Shown here: in pieces, positions 59,341 through 64,000 of the stretch | Position numbering within the stretch: position 1 is the stretch's first letter | Layout: every line of letters begins with the position of its first letter | From: JAYVJM01 sp043769275 | GTDB taxonomy: Bacteria > Pseudomonadota > Gammaproteobacteria > Pseudomonadales > UBA7239 | Direction of reading: 5' to 3' | DNA: 64,000 bases | Assembly: GCA_043769275.1 (NCBI GenBank) | Contig: JAYVJM010000079.1 | Location: forward strand, 1 to 64,000 | Notes under the pieces: model-generated | What the model saw: only the letters and a program-made list of their open reading frames with translations | Told to the model about the DNA's origin: nothing | The model's database searches: none | Translations under genes and position numbers: made by a program

Positions 59341-59514
59341 GTGTACACCTTTAAAACAAATGCGGCCTGAAATGGGCATGGCGAAGCCGCGCAAAGAGCT
59401 GCGCTTTATAGCAGAGGGACACGCGAGAGGCAAGAAAAAGATAGTTGACTGCGCGAATCAAACCCAATTCTGGTTGGACATAGCTTTGTATTGCTATAGA
59501 ATGCGCGCCTCCGT

Positions 59515-59599
59515 GCCTGAGTGGCGGAATCGGTAGACGCGCACGACTCAAACTCGTGTTCCTAACGGAGTGAGAGTTCGAGTCTCTCCTCAGGCACCA
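59515..59599 (+). tRNA. tRNA-Leu (CAA)
   Basis: 85 bases including encoded CCA. Acceptor GCCTGAG pairs with CTCAGGC. The anticodon loop CTCAAAC between CACGA and TCGTG gives anticodon CAA. A long variable arm (TTCCTAACGGAG) marks a class II tRNA, and the T-arm carries GTTCGAGTC. Confidence 0.95.
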
Positions 59600-59677
59600 A
59601 TTAATGGCTTTTTACTCTGCCGCAACTTGCCGCATTATGTTTTTTACGTCCCAGGAATTTGACGTATCGTCTGGGGC

Positions 59678-60616
59678 TTACCCCCATCGAACCGGCATTT
59701 TGTGTTCCCTGTGATAGCGCAAACGCAGCAAGTATTCCGCCGAGGGCTTGAGCGTTTGCCGCGTTTTTGTGCGCTCTACCCATAATCGCGACAGCCAAAA
59801 ACGCGCAGCCGCTAACTGCAATAGTGTCGGCCAGTGCTGTTGCTCATGAGCGGTGACATGTCGCTGAGCACAATAGGCACTCACCATAGTTTGGGCAAGC
59901 ACTTCGTCCACCGATCCATTGGCCAGCGCGCACCAATCATTGATGGCAATAGCCAAATCCAGCAGCAGCACATCGGTACCGGCGTGGTAAAAATCAATAA
60001 CGCCAGCCAACTGCTCGCCGCCTCCTACAAAAAGTGCATTGTCGCGAAAAAGATCACCGTGAATGATGCCCTGCGGCAAGCCTTGCGCTCGCACAAAAAC
60101 AGCATTGTTTATCTGTTCCGTTAGCAGATTTTTTTCATCATCGAGCAGATTAGGCAGGTGCTGTTGCGATGTTTGCATCCACTGCGTGCCGTGCGGGTTG
60201 ATGCGGGCTTCAGGGTAATTCGCGGTGCGCGTGTGCATCTCCCCCAAAAAAGCCCCGATAGCCGCACAATGTGCCGCATGCACATTCATCACATGCGCGC
60301 CCGTCAAGCGCGGAAACAACAGCGCTGGTTTGCCCGACAAACAATGTAGCGTTTTACCTTGCTGGTCGGCCAGCGGATAAGCCACCGGCAGCTTGTGCGC
60401 ATGCAGCTCCGTCATAAGGCTTATAAAAAACGGCAGTTCTTGCGACGACAACGCCTCAAACAACGTTAGCACCCACTCACGCTCACCGGCGCGCAAAAAA
60501 TAGGTGCTGTTTTCAATGCCGTCACTGGCACCTTGGCAAGAAAATGGCACGTGGATGCCGTAGTCTCGCAACATAACTGCCAGCTCTTGTTCGTTGATGG
60601 GCGTGTAAAAAGCCAT
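59678..60616 (-). CDS. thrB: Homoserine kinase ThrB, APH-fold type
   Basis: Phosphorylates homoserine in threonine synthesis. 312 residues from ATG 60616, aminoglycoside phosphotransferase fold: catalytic IIHGDLFRDN and metal-binding GVIDFYHAGTD. This is the form used by Pseudomonas and relatives, unlike the GHMP-type kinase of E. coli. It is divergent from polA; in Pseudomonas the two lie nearby with a small gene between, which is not here. Confidence 0.92.
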   Translation of the reverse strand: MAFYTPINEQELAVMLRDYGIHVPFSCQGASDGIENSTYFLRAGEREWVLTLFEALSSQELPFFISLMTELHAHKLPVAYPLADQQGKTLHCLSGKPALLFPRLTGAHVMNVHAAHCAAIGAFLGEMHTRTANYPEARINPHGTQWMQTSQQHLPNLLDDEKNLLTEQINNAVFVRAQGLPQGIIHGDLFRDNALFVGGGEQLAGVIDFYHAGTDVLLLDLAIAINDWCALANGSVDEVLAQTMVSAYCAQRHVTAHEQQHWPTLLQLAAARFWLSRLWVERTKTRQTLKPSAEYLLRLRYHREHKMPVRWG

Positions 60617-60715
60617 GGAAATATCGCAAAAGGATGAAGCCAATTCTAGGCGGTATCCGGCCGCGCACGCGACAATGCTATTCTTTCGCACCGCAAAACC
60701 GGACTATTCCTCACC

Positions 60716-63478
60716 ATGATTGTTCCAGATCGCATCCTTGTCGACGGCTCCTCTTATTTCTACCGTGCGTTTCATGCGTTGCCACCTTTGGCCACCGCCA
60801 GCGGCCAGCCCACCGGCGCAATTAAAGGCGTGCTTTCCATGTTGCGCCGCCTGCGTGCCGACTATCCGCACAGCATTATGGTGGTGATTTTCGATGCGAA
60901 AGGCGGCACGTTTCGTAACGAGCTCTACCCTGCATACAAGGCCAATCGCCCGCCCATGCCAGATGATTTACGTGTGCAAATTGAGCCTCTGTATGCCGCT
61001 ATTCGTGCGATGGGTTTGCCGCTGCTGATCGTTGAAGGAGTGGAAGCCGACGACGTAATCGGCACGCTGGCGATGCAGGCGCGTGCGCATCAACACGAGG
61101 TGCTGGTGTCCACCAGCGATAAAGATATGGCGCAACTGGTGTGCGAGCACGTCACGCTCGTCAACACCATGAGTGACACGGTATTGGATCGCGCAGGCGT
61201 TCTCGAAAAATTTGGCGTTTTTCCCGAACAAATTGTCGATTATCTGGCGCTGATGGGCGACAAGGTAGACAACATCCCTGGCGTGGACAAATGCGGCCCA
61301 AAAACCGCAGCGAAGTGGCTGCAGGAATTTGGCACGCTGGAAAAGGTGATGGAAAACGCCGGCAAAATCAGCGGGAAAATTGGCGAAAATCTGCGTGCTG
61401 CTTTAGATTTTTTGCCGCTGTCGCAACAACTAGCCGCCATTAAAACCGATGTGAATTTACCGCAAAACTGGCATGACTTGCACCCGACAGAACCGGATCA
61501 AGAACAGCTAATAAACCTGTTTGAAACGCTTGAATTTAAAAGCTGGCACGCAGAACTATTGCGCGGCGGACAGATGATGGCGGCCGTCACAAAAAAACAA
61601 GAGACAGAAAAGCCATCTTCCATGACCGGAGAAACCGCCGATTTTTTTTCTGCAGAAATACCTGAAGAACGCCATTTATACGAAACTATTTTTTCTATGA
61701 CTGCTTTAAATAGCTGGATAGAAAAATTAAAACACGCGCCGTATTTTTCTTTTGATCTTGAAACAACCAGCTTGGATTACATGCAGGCCGATATCGTCGG
61801 GCTGTCATTTTCCATTAGCGCAGGCCGTGCCGCTTATGTGCCGATGGCGCACAGTTATCTCGGTGTGCCGCAGCAGTTGTCGCGCATAGATGTATTAGAA
61901 AAAATGCGCCCAATTTTAGAAAATTCCGCACACAAAAAAGTGATGCAAAACGGCAAATATGACATGAATGTACTGGCGCGTGTGGGCATCACGCTGCGCG
62001 GCGTAACGTTCGACACCATGCTGGAATCTTACGTTTTAGATTCGGTGGCGACGCGCCACAACATGGATGATCTGGCGCAAAAATATCTGAATTACAAAAC
62101 CATTCATTTTGAAGATGTGGCAGGCAAAGGCGCAAAGCAATTGCGTTTCGACGAGATAGAAATAGGACAAGCCGCAGCCTATGCCGCTGAAGATGCCGAC
62201 ATAACTTTGCGCTTGCACGAAACACTGTGGCCGCAAGTACAACAACAAAACGGCCTAAGATTTATTTATGAAAAAATTGAAGCACCGTTGATTCCCATTT
62301 TGTCACGCATGGAATGCCACGGCGTGCTGATAGATGCCGCGCTGCTGGCAAAACAAAGTGTGGCGTTGGACGCACGCTTACAAGCATTGGAGCGCGAAGC
62401 ATTTGATCTGGCGGGGCAGGAATTTAATCTGAGTTCACCGAAACAATTGGGCGAAATTCTTTACGGAAAATTGCAGTTGCCTGCACTGAAAAAAACCCCC
62501 ACCGGCCAAGCATCTACCGCAGAGGCAGTATTACAGGAGCTGGCTCTGGATTACCTGCTGCCACAAGTGATTATGCAGCACCGTGGACTGAGCAAATTAA
62601 AATCCACCTACACCGACAAATTGCCGCGTATGCTCGACCCCGTTAGCGGTCGCGTGCACACGTCTTACCATCAAGCAGTGGCAGCTACCGGCCGCCTGTC
62701 ATCGTCTGACCCAAACCTGCAAAACATTCCCATACGCACAGCAGAAGGCCGCCGTGTGCGGCAAGCGTTTATCGCACCCAACGGTTACAAAATTATCGCA
62801 GCGGATTATTCGCAAATTGAGCTGCGTATCATGGCGCATTTGTCAGAAGATGCCGGTTTATGTCGCGCATTTTCTGAAGGCTTAGACATTCACCGCGCCA
62901 CCGCCGCTGAAGTGTTTGGCATGCCGCTGCAAGCTGTAACACAAGAGCAACGCCGCAGCGCAAAAGCCATCAATTTTGGGCTGATTTACGGCATGTCGGC
63001 TTTTGGATTGGCCAAACAATTGCGCGTCGGTCGCGCACAAGCGCAGGACTACATCAATGTATATTTTGCGCGTTACCCTGGCGTGTTGTCTTACATGGAA
63101 AACACACGCTCGCAGGCGGCTGAAATCGGCTTCGTCGAAACGCTTTTTGGGCGGCGTTTGTATCTGCCGGAAATCCGCGCCCGCAACGCAGGCTTACGTC
63201 AAGCCGCCGAACGCACTGCCATCAATGCGCCCATGCAAGGCACCGCAGCCGACATTATTAAACGCGCCATGATTAACGTGGATGCGTGGCTGCAAACCTC
63301 AAATATCGACGCACGTATGGTGATGCAAGTACACGATGAACTGGTATTTGAAGTGGCGGAAAATGCCGTGGAAAACGTGCGCGAAAACATCGTGCAACTG
63401 ATGGCAAGTGCCGCCGATTTACGTGTGCAGCTGATTGTCGATACCGGCGTGGGTAACAACTGGGATGAGGCGCATTGA
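60716..63478 (+). CDS. polA: DNA polymerase I
   Basis: 920 residues. The 5'-3' exonuclease (about 1-290) starts ILVDGSSYFYRAFHALPPLA and has the acidic VEADDVIG. The 3'-5' proofreading domain (about 330-520) keeps the DxE motif (FDLETTSLD). The polymerase domain (about 540-920) has ADYSQIELR and the catalytic VHDELVFE. All three activities appear intact. Used in repair and Okazaki fragment processing. Confidence 0.97.
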   Translation: MIVPDRILVDGSSYFYRAFHALPPLATASGQPTGAIKGVLSMLRRLRADYPHSIMVVIFDAKGGTFRNELYPAYKANRPPMPDDLRVQIEPLYAAIRAMGLPLLIVEGVEADDVIGTLAMQARAHQHEVLVSTSDKDMAQLVCEHVTLVNTMSDTVLDRAGVLEKFGVFPEQIVDYLALMGDKVDNIPGVDKCGPKTAAKWLQEFGTLEKVMENAGKISGKIGENLRAALDFLPLSQQLAAIKTDVNLPQNWHDLHPTEPDQEQLINLFETLEFKSWHAELLRGGQMMAAVTKKQETEKPSSMTGETADFFSAEIPEERHLYETIFSMTALNSWIEKLKHAPYFSFDLETTSLDYMQADIVGLSFSISAGRAAYVPMAHSYLGVPQQLSRIDVLEKMRPILENSAHKKVMQNGKYDMNVLARVGITLRGVTFDTMLESYVLDSVATRHNMDDLAQKYLNYKTIHFEDVAGKGAKQLRFDEIEIGQAAAYAAEDADITLRLHETLWPQVQQQNGLRFIYEKIEAPLIPILSRMECHGVLIDAALLAKQSVALDARLQALEREAFDLAGQEFNLSSPKQLGEILYGKLQLPALKKTPTGQASTAEAVLQELALDYLLPQVIMQHRGLSKLKSTYTDKLPRMLDPVSGRVHTSYHQAVAATGRLSSSDPNLQNIPIRTAEGRRVRQAFIAPNGYKIIAADYSQIELRIMAHLSEDAGLCRAFSEGLDIHRATAAEVFGMPLQAVTQEQRRSAKAINFGLIYGMSAFGLAKQLRVGRAQAQDYINVYFARYPGVLSYMENTRSQAAEIGFVETLFGRRLYLPEIRARNAGLRQAAERTAINAPMQGTAADIIKRAMINVDAWLQTSNIDARMVMQVHDELVFEVAENAVENVRENIVQLMASAADLRVQLIVDTGVGNNWDEAH

Positions 63479-63489
63479 GCCGTTAGCAT

Positions 63490-63515
63490 TCCATTCGCCC
63501 TGAGCTTGTCGAATA
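63490..63515. repeat. REP-like short-form single arm after polA
   Basis: CCATTCGCCCTGAG followed by CTTGTCGAATAG; one arm of the short form, 12 bases after the polA stop. Confidence 0.6.
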
Positions 63516-63667
63516 GCATTGGCGCGCTTGCTGGCACGGCCAGCTCGATGGTTTGACCTAATGCCGACGGCGATGGCTACCGAGATGCAATAGACCCGCA
63601 GCCGACAAACCCTGCTGTACATTGAATGGGAAGCGCAGCATTGTTTGATCCGATCACAGATCGGCGC

Positions 63668-64000
63668 TTATTGCATCACCAGCGGTTCACCAAAACACAT
63701 GCGCAATAACGCCACATTCTCCTGCCACGCAGGCATGCGTGCCCCGAGATCATTGGCAATCCAACCGTGCAGCGGCAATCCGTCGGCCAGTATTGCTTCC
63801 CGTGTTAGCAAGGCGTGATTCAAACAGCCCAACTTTAAACCCACCACCAAAATGACGGGGATGTTTAAAATTTTCACCACATCGGCCAACGTTTCGCTGT
63901 TGTTGATCGGCGTGCGCCAGCCGCCCGCGCCCTCGATTAGCGCGTAATCAAAATCAGTGTGCTTCAGCACGGCTTGTATTTTCTGCGCAATAGTTTCGGC
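63668..64000 (-). CDS. bioD: Dethiobiotin synthetase BioD, 5' end beyond the window
   Basis: ATP-dependent ring closure making dethiobiotin in biotin synthesis. Only about 110 C-terminal residues are in view; the frame remains open to the last base of the window. EGAGGWRTPIN matches the conserved substrate/metal loop, and LNIPVILVVGLKLGCLNHALLT the following strand and helix. No other bio genes are visible; they may lie to the right. Confidence 0.88.
   Translation of the reverse strand, partial: AETIAQKIQAVLKHTDFDYALIEGAGGWRTPINNSETLADVVKILNIPVILVVGLKLGCLNHALLTREAILADGLPLHGWIANDLGARMPAWQENVALLRMCFGEPLVMQ

Noticed and set aside
63419..63622. Minus-strand short frame after polA
   Set aside because: Part of its sequence comes from a REP-like arm; no conserved product.

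Overview
The window is a chromosomal segment of a gammaproteobacterium, most like the Pseudomonadales/Cellvibrionales side of the class. This rests on gene content and order: ybeD-lipB-lipA beside dacA; rplM-rpsI-petABC-sspAB; aroB followed by a damX-like SPOR gene; miaA-hfq-hflX-hflK-hflC; cmoA-cmoB; rpmB-rpmG; and PVWY-type cytochrome b. The species cannot be named from the sequence alone. Gene density is high, and most genes are housekeeping genes in short, often overlapping operons.

Layout. 1-7.4 kb: lipoate synthesis (ybeD-lipB-lipA), the penicillin-binding protein DacA, an RpoE-type sigma factor without an adjacent anti-sigma gene, a DamX-like cell-division protein and aroB. 7.4-15.1 kb (all minus strand): a GH17 membrane glycosidase, sspAB, the cytochrome bc1 complex, ribosomal proteins L13/S9, and an M48 lipoprotein peptidase. 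15.2-24.7 kb: an orphan ParA, then miaA-hfq-hflX-hflKC, a retropepsin-like protease, ribA, a small membrane protein, prfB with its programmed +1 frameshift, and ppa. 24.7-36.9 kb: rsmC, rsuA, a VOC protein, a MaoC-like protein, a 1304-residue calcium-binding-repeat surface protein, then prmC-moeB-cobT, dapB and queG.

37.0-43.1 kb is the least ordinary part. It is a six-gene plus-strand cluster (polytopic GT-C-like protein, GT2 polyprenyl-phosphate-type glycosyltransferase, methyltransferase, GtrA-like flippase, second methyltransferase, GT4 glycosyltransferase). Both ends carry copies of one dispersed palindromic repeat family. The set resembles an expanded Gtr-type glycan-modification module. 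43.3-53.5 kb carries metal genes (czcCBA efflux; an OprC/NosA-type TonB copper receptor with a 10-C tract in its early coding region), a deazaflavin-type oxidoreductase, and a secreted PI-PLC-like enzyme with a ricin-type lectin tail. 53.6-64 kb: cmoA-cmoB, a zinc-ribbon membrane protein, a cytochrome P450, mutM, rpmB-rpmG, tRNA-Leu(CAA), thrB, polA and the 3' part of bioD, cut by the window edge.

A REP-like repeat family recurs between genes (about 22.8, 35.75, 37.0, 43.1, 43.8, 48.0, 49.6, 57.95 and 63.5 kb). It exists in a short and a long form that share the same ends. One copy lies inside the 5' end of the czcB reading frame, and another ends in the apparent ribosome-binding site of queG. 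No prophage, insertion sequence, CRISPR array or rRNA operon was seen.
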